Origin: Macropodus opercularis
Taxonomy: Eukaryota; Chordata; Actinopteri; Anabantiformes; Osphronemidae
Direction of reading: 5' to 3'
Assembly (NCBI GenBank): GCA_030770545.1
Contig: CM061105.1
Location: forward strand, 12,135,001-12,199,000
Length of the DNA stretch: 64,000 bases
The stretch's first letter is position 1; the number at the start of each line of letters is the position of its first letter. Of the stretch, positions 51,135 through 60,446 are shown in pieces. The notes beneath the pieces were generated by a model. That model did not search any database. It was not told the origin of the DNA and saw only the letters and a list, made by a program, of their open reading frames with translations. The position numbers and the translations under genes are program-made.

Positions 51135-51580
51135 CTGTAAGCAACAACAACTGTGTAAGTTTCACTTTCTCAAAAGTGAAACTAGTCTGAGCTCTGATCT
51201 AAACTGCATGTGTGTGCAGTAAATGGAGCCTGACAGCTCTCATACGTCACCACTGGTTGGTTTCACCCATCGTCCACCTGTAGATCTGAAGGGGAGGGAA
51301 CAAGGCGACAGACAGAGAGGAGCTGGGTGTGTGAGAGCAGCAAGAGGGAGGAGTCCTGTGTGTGAAGCTGTTCCATACATTTACTACAACTATGCAAAGA
51401 GGACACTGACATAATTATTCAGTTAATAAACACATTAATAAAGAATTGGTTCATTGTCATCAAATTATGGAAAGACTTCATTCAGACTTCATACAGAAGC
51501 ATTAGCAACAGCAGGAAATATTGGAATGAGAACCTGCAAAAGGAAAATGAATAAAACACTTGATGATTCTGGAAACAACA
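51135..51580. repeat. TRIM upstream flank, duplicated at about 55,984-56,430
   Basis: This block recurs with few changes upstream of the TRIM remnant, showing that the TRIM promoter region was part of the duplicated unit. The second copy lacks about a dozen bases next to the gene and has small indels. Confidence 0.8.
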
Positions 51581-51945
51581 GCTCGATTCATTCTAGAAAC
51601 CTTCACTTTGTTCCTAAATAGAACCATAACGTTTGTCTTGATCGTTGATTAATGAGCACGTTCACTTCAACACAGTCGGTTTATGTATAAAAGTCACCAG
51701 TCCAATAAAAAATACGTATCAATATCCATATCTTACAAGCAGAGAGAAAGTCGGGGAACAGACCAGGTTTGAGAAGCTGAATGTGTGTTTCAGTGCGTGA
51801 GGGCTGAAAAGATGAACCCTCATCCAGCTGCCTATGTGCCCAACGTTGAAGCCCCAGTGTGTGTGTGGGTCTCCAGCTGTGTGCCAATGCAGTTTCTTTG
51901 ACTGTCTTTCTAAATGACCACCGTACAAACGCTGCTGTACAACAA

Positions 51946-52785
51946 CCTGTCTGCTGGCCAACAAAGGGTTTGTGGTTCTGGCTGTAGCAGTTTACACTGA
52001 CAAGCCTGACAATGTCAAACGGATGCATCTGGACCACTTTAAAGAAGCCGTGGATTTCTTACAACAACGACCTGAGGTGAGTTGTTTGAAGCCACTTTAC
52101 TGAACATTCACATTTTCCAGCCTGTGGTAGATTATGACAAGGTTACCGCCACGTTCCCTCCGTGATTTTCTGCTGTGGACAGAAGCTAATAAAAGAGGAA
52201 ACTTGACTAACAGCTTGGATCCTCCTGCTCTACTGGACCTGTAGCTGTTGATGGCATCTCAACACCTGTATGTAACGTCTACTCTGCCTGTTCTTCTTCA
52301 GGTGGGCAGTAAAGGAGTTGGCGTAATCTCACGGTCAAAGGGAGGAGACGTTGCTCTTTCTCTTGCTGCCTTCGTGTCAGGCGTTGCAGCCGTAGTGTGG
52401 ATCAACGGCTGCAGCGCCGTTGTGGGATCTCCGTTGTACTTTAAGAAAACAACAAATCCTCTCAACACTAACATTTGACTGGAGCAAAGTGATTTCCCAT
52501 GAATCAGGAGCTAATATAATCAAGTACGGCCTTGGAGATCCTCTGGCGGAGGAGAACAAGGCCACTGTGGTGCCCATCGAACAGGCCCAGGCTGCTTTCC
52601 TCTTCGCGGCTTCAGGAGACGACCTCAACTGGGACAGCAAGGGTTACATGGACGCGATGGTGGAGAGACTGAAGCATCATGGGAAGAAGAACTTTGAGAC
52701 AGTTTTTTACCTGTGGAAGAAGGTCCAGCAGTTCCTCACTAATCACCTGAGCTGTGATAGTGAACAGTCTAAAGCCAAGTTATAG
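51946..52785 (+). pseudogene. acot B: 5'-truncated, frameshifted copy of acot A
   Basis: Homology to acot A begins abruptly inside its second coding exon (A position about 47,492) and continues through the intron and last exon with very high identity. The first coding exon and the start of the second are absent. A one-base insertion (AAGAAAAC against AAGAACC, near 52,445) shifts the frame and gives a TGA at 52,476-52,478. A 126-base deletion (A positions 48,254-48,379) removes the segment carrying the catalytic His and the EPPYGP motif. The remaining tail still encodes SKAKL in the original frame. Any one of these lesions would abolish the enzyme, so this is a pseudogene from a recent duplication. 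Confidence 0.92.
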
Positions 52786-53275
52786 GTCAGAGAGATGCAG
52801 TAAAATGTGAATATGAAAGAGGCCAAACCCAACAGTGTCTGTATCCATGCGTCCATTAACTGGCTCATGTCTGTCCTGACTGTTTGCTTAAGTAAGTTTT
52901 CACCACAGCAAGTGAAATGAACCACAATTAAAGTAATCACCTACAACTATTGAACATTTATTCTTAACAAACATACAGTCACTGCTCTCGTCTCCTTTAT
53001 AACACGAGAGCCTCAGTTTCAGTTTGAAAAGCAAACACACATCACTGATGTCGTTACTCTTAACCATACACTGTGTTTGGGTTAGAATCACACGTGCTGT
53101 GTTTCGTTAAGTTCTGATCTCCCCCCTGAGTCTCTCCCAGTTGGTTTTGACCAATTACTACACCCATGCTCCATGTGTAGAGTCAGCTCCTGCCATGTGC
53201 TGCTCTGGCTGGAGGACGACCACACCAGGAGCAGGTAAAGCCCAACAGTGTTCTGGTCTGTGTTACAGTAGGAGC

Positions 53276-53660
53276 CTTATGGTCCTGTTTAAGTGACCTA
53301 AGGCAAATGACCCAGGACTGGACGTGAGCGAAGGCATCGCCTGGTTTCCTGGTTCCTTCATTAAAGCTTGTGTGATGGTTCTTCATGATGATGTTTTTCT
53401 TTGAGTGTTGCTGGATCTGAGTCTCCAGGAGACTTAAAAATACATTCTGAAACGTTTTTCACCACAGTGAGAACGTCCCCAGCAACATGCGCTAATGTCC
53501 ACCATCTTGTTTGTGTTGGTAACAGCTCTTCAAACGTTTTCTACCTTTGAATTAGTGTAGTCACTGCCGTTAATTCCTCTTTGCTCCTGTCGTGAAACGT
53601 GTGTCTATAGGTGGAACCGAATGCTTTGTTGTAGCAGCGTCTTGCTAATTTCTGACTTTG
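53276..53660. other. Stretch upstream of acot C, no recognised gene
   Basis: Homology with the acot A 3' flank stops at about 53,275. What follows is non-coding and should contain the acot C promoter and leader. No clear first-exon donor was found. Confidence 0.4.
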
Positions 53661-53676
53661 TCGTCGGTCTCAGGAG

Positions 53677-55167
53677 ATGTCCTCACAAATCAGACTGAGG
53701 CTGCTGCCCAGTGTCCGGTGCTTGTTCGACGAGCCGCTTCGGGTGAAGGTGGCCGGACTGAAGCCGAGGCAGGTGGTGTCAGTGAGAGCCAGAGCGACGG
53801 ACGAGAGAGGAGCCGAGTTCAGGTCCTCGGCCTCCTACAGGGCAGATGGCAGCGGGTTCGTCCACCTGGACAGAGACCCCTCACTCAGCGGCAGCTACGT
53901 AGGGGTTGAACCCATGGGCCTGCTGTGGTCCATGAAGACCAACGGCTTACACAAAAGATTCAATACTGACAGTTCACTAAAGCCCCTAGTGGTGAAGTTC
54001 TCTGTGCACGAAGGTGAGGGAGAGGGCAGGATGCTGGCTGAGGAGACCAGTGAGCGCTTTGTGATGGCAGAAGGCGTCAGCAGGGTTGCTGTGACAGTAG
54101 GGAGTGTTGAGGGAGTCCTGTTCACTCCTCCAGGTCAGTCCGCTTAGTCGCTGATGCATCATTCTCCATTTTATTGACATGTCCTCACCGTATTTGCCGT
54201 GTTCTCCAGGAGAGGGTCCTTTCCCTGCTGTGCTGGATCTGACAAGCTACATGTCTGAGAGGAGAGCGTGTCTGCTGGCCAACAAAGGGTTTGTGGTTGT
54301 GACTTTACCTGTAATGACTGTCAACGGTCAGAGGGTCAGAGAGGTTCATCTGGACCACTTTGAGGAAGCAGTGAAGTTTCTCCTCCAACAGCCCAAGGTG
54401 AGTCGTCTGAAGAGAATCAAGTGTCAAAGCGAAGCTGAATAATAACTGATGGTGCGTCGTGGCTGAGGAGCCCTGCTGTCGCTGGGTTGACCTTCGTGGG
54501 TGTTTGATGCTCTAAGTCGTGCGTTTCTCCACAGGTGGGCAGTAAAGGAGTCGGCGTAATATCCCGGTCAAAGGCAGCAGATGTTGCGTCTTCACTTGCT
54601 GCTTTTGTTCCAGGAATAGAGGCTGTGGTTTGGATCAACGGCTGCTGCGCCAACGCGGTTTTACCGCTCTACTATAAAGGAAGCCAACTGCTCCCTGCTC
54701 TAATGTTTGACATGAACAAGGTGGTTTTTACAGAGTCGGGGGCTGGGATGAGCAAGTATGTCATGAACGATCCGCAGGCAGAGGAGAACAAGTCCACCCT
54801 GATCCCCATCGAACAAGCTGAGGCTCGATTCCTGTTTGTGGCTGGAGAGGACGACCTGAACTTGGACAGCAAGACGTACATGAATGTGATGGTGGAGAGA
54901 CTGAAGCATCATGGGAAGAAGAACTTTGAGTGTGTGAGTTACCCTGGAGCAGGACACATGCTGGAGCCGCCCTACGCAGCTCACTATGCTTCTAGCTTTC
55001 ATTTCTTTTATAACATGCCAGTGCTGTGGGGGGGTGAACCAAGGACACACGCAGCAGCTGAAGTCCACCTGTGGAAGAAGGTCCAGCAGTTCCTCACTAA
55101 TCACCTGAGCTGTGATAGTGACAGTCTAAAGCCAAGTTATAGGTCAGAGAGATGCAGTAAAATGTGA
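53677..55167 (+). CDS. acot C: acyl-CoA thioesterase (ACOT/BAAT family), mosaic copy
   Basis: Coding exons 53677-54133, 54210-54397 and 54535-55167 join in phases 1 and 0 to give 425 aa. The ATG follows a splice acceptor (GTCTCAG|GAGATG). Triad residues are Ser in SRSKAAD, Asp in GEDDLNLD and His in GAGHMLEPPY. The glycine after the nucleophile motif is replaced by Ala, and the Trp of the usual DDxNW is Leu. The first 231 bases of exon 1 are almost identical to acot A, the middle resembles acot D, and the last about 100 coding bases match A again. A small deletion near the end shifts the frame relative to A, giving a longer tail ending SKM, itself a plausible peroxisomal signal. It is probably functional, though its activity may differ. 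Confidence 0.85.
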
Positions 55168-55369
55168 ATATGAAAGAGGCCAAATAGTGTCTCTACCCAT
55201 GCGTCCATTAACTGGCTCATGTCTGTCCTGACTGTTTATTTGCAGTTGATAAATTTTCAAAACAGCAAGTGAAATAAACCACAATAAAAGCAATCACCTA
55301 AAACTATTGAACATTTATTCTTAAACATACAGTCACTGCTCTCGTCTCCTTTATAACACGAGAGCCTCC

Positions 55370-55460
55370 GTTTCAGAACTTAAAGTTTAAATCTCACTCT
55401 ATTGTCATAGGTGCATCATATATTTACTGACATCATGGAAGGCAGGTTTATTAGTTTCAG
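55370..55460. repeat. 84-base insertion flanked by a 7-base direct repeat, in the acot C 3' flank
   Basis: Relative to the acot A and B flanks, about 84 bases (55,377-55,460) are inserted. GTTTCAG occurs immediately before the insertion and again at its end. This looks like a target-site duplication, but no inverted terminal repeats were seen. Confidence 0.55.
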
Positions 55461-55569
55461 TTTGAAAAGCAAACACACATCACTGATGTCGTTACTCTTA
55501 ACCATACACTGTGTTTGGGTTAGAATCACACGTGCTGTGTTTCGTTAAGTTAGAGTAGGAGTCAGCAAG

Positions 55570-55977
55570 TTATAGACTGTCGTAATGAGGCTGGAGGTGT
55601 TTCTCACAGTAAGAGACCACACACGCTAAACAGGACTTGACGGCTTTCAGTTTTCTCCCGGTGCAGGCATCACAGGACACATCTTCTGCTCCAGCGTAGC
55701 AGTGATCAGCAGGAGCAGCTTGGAGTCCAGTCTTCTTCAGCTGCTCCACTAAAACTGCTAACACGGTGCTTTTCCCCAGGACAGGCCTCGGTGCGAACGT
55801 CTGTCTGCACTGAGGGCAGCTGTGGAGTTTCTTCCCGTCCTCTTCATCCCAGAAGGTTTTAATGCAGCTCATGCAGTAACTGTGTCCACAGGGAATAGTC
55901 ACTGGATCCATCAGCAGATCCAAACAGATCGAACAAGAAAACGCTTCTCTGTCCAGCTGATCTCCTTTCTGCGCCAT
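55570..55977 (-). pseudogene. Truncated TRIM copy: RING and first zinc-binding box only
   Basis: From the ATG at 55,977 this copy is nearly identical to the intact TRIM through HLQPHYD. After that, sequence from the far side of the gene (GTCAGCAAGTTATAGACTG, matching about 48,943-48,961) is joined directly, giving SL and a stop. The deletion therefore removed B-box 2, coiled coil and PRY-SPRY together with the 3' end. The RING cysteines are all intact, so a 135-aa RING-only protein is possible, but decay is the simpler reading. Confidence 0.88.
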
Positions 55978-56430
55978 TTTCACCTGTAAGCAACAACAAC
56001 TGTGTAAGTTTCAAAAGTGAAACTAGTCTGAGCTCTGATCTAAACTGCATGTGTGTGCAGTAAATGGAGCCTGACAGCTCTCATACGTCACCACTGGTTG
56101 GTTTCACCCATCGTCCACCTGTAGATCTGAAGGGGAGGGAACAAGGCGACAGACAGAGAGGAGCTGGGTGTGTGAGAGCAGCAAGAGGGAGGAGTCCTGT
56201 GTGTGAAGCTGTTTCATACATTTACTACAACTATGCAAAGAGGACACTGACATTATTATTCAGTACGAATCAAACTTGTAGTTTTTCACATATTAATGAA
56301 CACATTAATAAAGAATTGATTCATTGTCATGAAATCATGGAAAGACTTCAATGAGCATTAGCAACAGCAGGAAATATTGGAATGAGAACCTGCAAAAGGA
56401 AAATGAATAAAACACTTGATGATTCTGGGA

Positions 56431-57034
56431 GAGAAAGTCGGGGAACAGGCCAGGTTTGAGAAGCTCAAAGTGTGTTTCAGTGCCTGCAAAGTGACCAGAC
56501 AAAAACACAACCTCCGGGACCGAAATAAGGGCTAAGGCCAGGACAGAGTGTGTGGGAGAAGACAGGTGCGTCAGAACAGAGAGAGTAGAACAAACAGCAT
56601 CGAGTTAGGACGTCTCTGTTGGAACTGCTGACCCGGAGCAGCCTGTTCCTCCAGAATGTGCATTTTCTCTGTCTCCTTACTGGAAACCTTACTCTCACAT
56701 CACACCACATGGCGGCGGCGGCTTCTTCTTCTTCTTCTTCTTCTTCTTGGCTGCAGTAGCTTTACTAATCTCACCGATGAAGCTGTCGTTAAGACCTCAT
56801 CATGCAGACAAGTCCTGCTTGAGATATAGATGCTCAGCTGCTCTTCACTTGGCTACATATCTGCTGCTTCACACTCACCAACACCACAAAAATGCTTTTA
56901 TGCTTTTTATTTTTTTCATTTAATTGCTACTTGCTCGTTGTCATTATTGCGTAATAAGAGTCCAGTGATCCAATGAGTGACCTTTTAAAATTAAAACACT
57001 AATTAGTCAACTCTGTTTTCATTTCAGTGCAGCT
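56431..57034. other. Intergenic stretch before acot D
   Basis: It begins with a short block shared with about 51,748-51,800 (AAAGTCGGGGAACAG and following), then unique AT-rich sequence with a CTT microsatellite. No gene was recognised. Confidence 0.45.
56722..56748. repeat. (CTT)n microsatellite
   Basis: About nine CTT units. Confidence 0.95.
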
Positions 57035-57240
57035 GTTCTAGTTGATTTTGAAAGGCTTCATACAGAACAAGCTGTGATAATAAATAATAAAATGTAATGT
57101 GCTACAGAGGTTTTTTGGTTCTTACACATAAAGCAATTAATTAACTTCTAGTTTACTTTACTGCACCCTGTCACTCGCAGTGTGTCCAGTAGGTGGCGCT
57201 GTATGCTTCTAAGCAGTACTCACAACGGACTCTGTGGAAG
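57035..57240 (+). repeat. Dispersed repeat, copy 1 (upstream of acot D)
   Basis: About 200 bases share an ordered series of blocks with 58,897-59,110: TTCTAGTTG, TTGAAAGGC, ACAAGCTGT, a GTGTCCAGT-type box followed by GGTGGCGCT, then TTCTAAGCA. The order and spacing are kept while the bases between have diverged, as in an old interspersed element. It carries a CTCF-like core at 57,186-57,200. Confidence 0.7.
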
Positions 57241-57370
57241 AGCGATGTCTCATTATTGTATACATTTATATTAAAAGTCGTTTTGCCTTCTGTTACATTC
57301 TTTTTGCCTACGACCATAAATACTTTACTCGCTAAGTCGTGAGGGAAAAATACAACATGTCGCAGCGTAG

Positions 57371-57378
57371 TGACGTCA
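57371..57378. promoter_or_regulatory. Palindromic CRE/ATF site upstream of acot D
   Basis: TGACGTCA lies in a CpG-containing stretch about 130 bases before the donor of the putative first exon, a typical proximal promoter position. Confidence 0.45.
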
Positions 57379-57399
57379 CACGTTCTAAGTCGAGGCTTT

Positions 57400-57509
57400 T
57401 AGGTCGCTACACGTTCAGCGCGATACCTGCGAGTTGCTTTGACATCGACCCGCCGCAAATCACCGGTGACTTAAAAGGTGACGAAGCGGAATAAAGACAG
57501 AGCGAGACG
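57400..57509 (+). other. Candidate untranslated first exon of acot D
   Basis: CpG-containing sequence ends in GAGACG|GTGAGT, a consensus donor. The coding exon begins about 450 bases downstream, behind the acceptor TTGTTACAG at about 57,909. Confidence 0.5.
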
Positions 57510-57958
57510 GTGAGTAAACCAGTAGCTGTCGTCCTCCTTTTCTCTGCTCACAACAGACGAACCTGTAGAAACGCGAGTAATGTCCGTTTACAGGTGTCTG
57601 ACGTGAAGTTACAGTTTAACTTGGACGAGGGTTCAGCAGCATCACAGATCAGGATTCCTGCTTATTACACGGAAATCTTTGTTTGTTTGTTTGTTTGTGA
57701 ATCATACAACAACTCTGTCCCCCCACAGTGCATCAAATATAATGACTCAGGGAAAATGTTCTGATGGTAGTAAATCTGTTGCAACTATGTCTATTGTAGG
57801 GACATTTATCTAATCAGCTGTGCAGTTTTATTTGTTAATGTGGGTCACTAAGAGAGTCAAAGTTGAATTACTGGCTTGCTTAAAATGTTTGACTGAACGT
57901 TTGTTACAGTCACAGATCAAAGTCTACATTTGTAAGAGGGGAAATCTTTTCTGAAGAG

Positions 57959-59818
57959 ATGTCGTCCAAAGTCACGCTGCAGCTGCTGCCCAGCGTCAGG
58001 TGCTTGTTCGATGATCCGATTCAAGTAAAGGTGGCCGGGCTGAGGGCGAGGCAGGTGGTCACCATGAGAGCCAGATCAGCAGATGACAGAGGCGTGGTGT
58101 TCAGGTCTTGGTCCACCTACAGGGCTGACGGGAACGGGGAGATCAACCTGGACAGAGACCCCTCGCTCAGCGGGACCTACATGGGGGTTGAACCCATGGG
58201 CCTGCTGTGGTCAATGAAGTCTGACATAGCACACAAAAGATTTCAATTAAACAGTTCACTACACCCGCATGTGGTGAGGTTCTCGGTGCATGAGGAGGAG
58301 GAGGAGGGCCAGCTGCTGGCAGAGGCCACAAACGAGAGGTTCCTGATTGGAGAGGGGGTCTGTCGGCTTCCGGTCAAAGATGGGAATATTCGCGGAGTCC
58401 TGTTTACGCCACCAGGTCAGTAGCTTTATTGCTCCTTTCCGTTTATGCCAGAGCATATGATGGACAGAGAGACGCGTAACTGATTTGCTGTGTGTTATGA
58501 CCTCTGATCCAGGAGAAGGTCCATTTCCTGCCGTCTTGGATCTGTACATCCTAGGAGGAGGTTTGTCAGAGAGAAGAGCGTCTCTGCTGGCCAGTCGAGG
58601 GTTTGTTGTGCTGACTGTAGTGGCGCACGGCTACGACGACTTGCCGAAGAACATCAGGGAAGTTCACCTGGATTATGTTGAGGAAGCAATACGGTTTCTG
58701 AAGAGACAACACAAGGTGAGTTGTATAAATGTCAGGGTCAGCTTTAAAGTGATTTAAAAGCTTGCTTTTAATTCAAATGCAGTAGTGACTGTATCATAAT
58801 ATATAATTTCACATTTTGTTTTTATAATCTCTGTCTGTCATTTTGGGTTAATGGATAAAAGGACAAATTGTTTCAAGAATGGAGCTAATGTAACTCTTCT
58901 AGTTGTTCTTGAAAGGCATAATACAAAACAAGCTGTTATAATAATTATAGAATTCAGTGTGCAAAGTATTTTTTGTTCATCAGTCACACATGAGGCAATT
59001 CATTAACCTAAATTTTGGCTTCAAATGTGGGCTGCAGTGCAGCTGGTCACTCACATTGTGTCCAGTTGGTGGCGCTCTATGTTTCTAAGCAATCAAACAG
59101 CCTTTGTGGGTCCCAGCAATGAACATGTGTGGGTCATCCAATCGTTCATCTAGGTAAAGCGTGTTGTGATTCATCGTCTGTACCTTTACTGTATTCGTTT
59201 TTATTGTAGGTGGGCAGTAAAGGGGTTGGCATATTGACACTTTCAAAAACTGGAGATATTGCACTTTCAGCAGCGTCTTACCTGCCACATGTGGAGGCTG
59301 TAGTGTGGATCAATGGCTGCTGTGCCAGTGCAGTTTTCCCTCTCTACTATAAAAACATTCAGTTACTCCCTCCACTAATGATGGACTTCAGCAAGATGAT
59401 TCTTACAGAGTCAGGGGCTGGGATGAGCAAGTATGTCATGAACGATCCCCAGGCAGAGGAGAACAAGTCCACCCTGATCCCCATCGAACAAGCCAAGGCA
59501 CAATTTCTCCTTGTGGCGGCAGAGGACGACCTCAACTGGGACAGCAAGACGTACATGAACGTGTTGGTGGAGAGATTGAAGCATCATGGGAGGAAGAACT
59601 TTGAGTGTGTGAGTTACCCTGGAGCAGGACATTACTTGGAGCCACCCTATGGACCCTACTGTCCCTCTAGCTTTCATGCTGTAGGGAGGATGCCAATCCA
59701 ATGGGGGGGTGAGCCCCGGTCCCACGCAGCAGCTGAAGTCCACCTGTGGAAGAAGATCCAGGAGTTCTTCAGAACTCACCTGAGCCGTGGTGCTAAACCG
59801 AATCAAGCCAATTTGTGA
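57959..59818 (+). CDS. acot D: acyl-CoA thioesterase (ACOT/BAAT family), most conventional copy
   Basis: Coding exons 57959-58415, 58513-58715 and 59210-59818 join in phases 1 and 0 to give 422 aa. The second exon is five codons longer than in copies A and C and keeps the LGGGLSERRASLLASRGF motif seen in mammalian ACOT1 (GTGGGLLEYRASLLAGKGF). The other copies lost those residues, so D looks closest to the ancestral form. Triad: Ser in LTLSKTGD, Asp in EDDLNWD, His in GAGHYLEPPYGPYCPS. The nucleophile motif is TLSKT rather than GxSxG. The C-terminus QANL resembles the KANL peroxisomal signal of catalase. It ends 629 bases before the stop of mettl17, which faces it. Confidence 0.9.
58897..59110 (+). 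repeat. Dispersed repeat, copy 2 (last intron of acot D)
   Basis: Ordered similarity to 57,035-57,240, including TTCTAGTTG, TTGAAAGGCA, GTGTCCAGT followed by TGGTGGCGCT, and TTTCTAAGCA. It carries the CTCF-like core CCAGTTGGTGGCGCT at 59,062-59,076. It explains part of the long last intron of acot D compared with copies A and C. Confidence 0.7.
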
Positions 59819-60446
59819 TTACAGTTGAAAACAGACCCATTCTTTGCCAAGACTTGCTTTCCATTTATACTCATTTCAATATTGCTGTTCCACAGTTCAC
59901 TATTATTGCTTATAGATATAACAGCAGTTTATTTTCTGAGGAGTCACAGTTGTGATCTGATGCCGTTGTCTGTAAGGCTGTATTATAAAGGGTGAATGAA
60001 GCACAAAGTTTATGCTGGTAGCTAGACAGTCAGCTCACAAGATTGGTGATTTATGCACGTTTGCACTAAAGAAAAACAAGTAAAATGTGACATTGTAGGT
60101 TAAGACACTAGTTCGTTTGATCCATTAGATGTTTTAACTGAAAATGAAGCATATTATTTAAGAAGCACACAGTCAAAGGAACTGAGCTAAATGAACTTCG
60201 GAAATGTTCTACGTGTCCGATACATACAGGAAAGATTGAGAACTAGAGATGCACAGATGACAGTGACATCTGGCCTGAGGTCTAAAGTTAGAGCATTAAC
60301 TTTGTATTTTGGCAAAGGAAGATGACTTGCTGAACGATAAATAAAGTCTGTATTTTGTGACTTCCTGTAAGAAAAACATGTTTTAACTAATGTTCTGACA
60401 ACAACTCTATGGCAGTTCATGTTTCTGTTGTTTCCTATTTGGATCT
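59819..60446. other. Region between the convergent acot D and mettl17 stops
   Basis: Non-coding, and must hold both 3' UTRs. A plus-strand AATAAA lies at about 60,341. A minus-strand AATAAA (plus TTTATT) lies at about 59,928. If both are used, the two transcripts overlap by about 400 bases. Confidence 0.45.
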
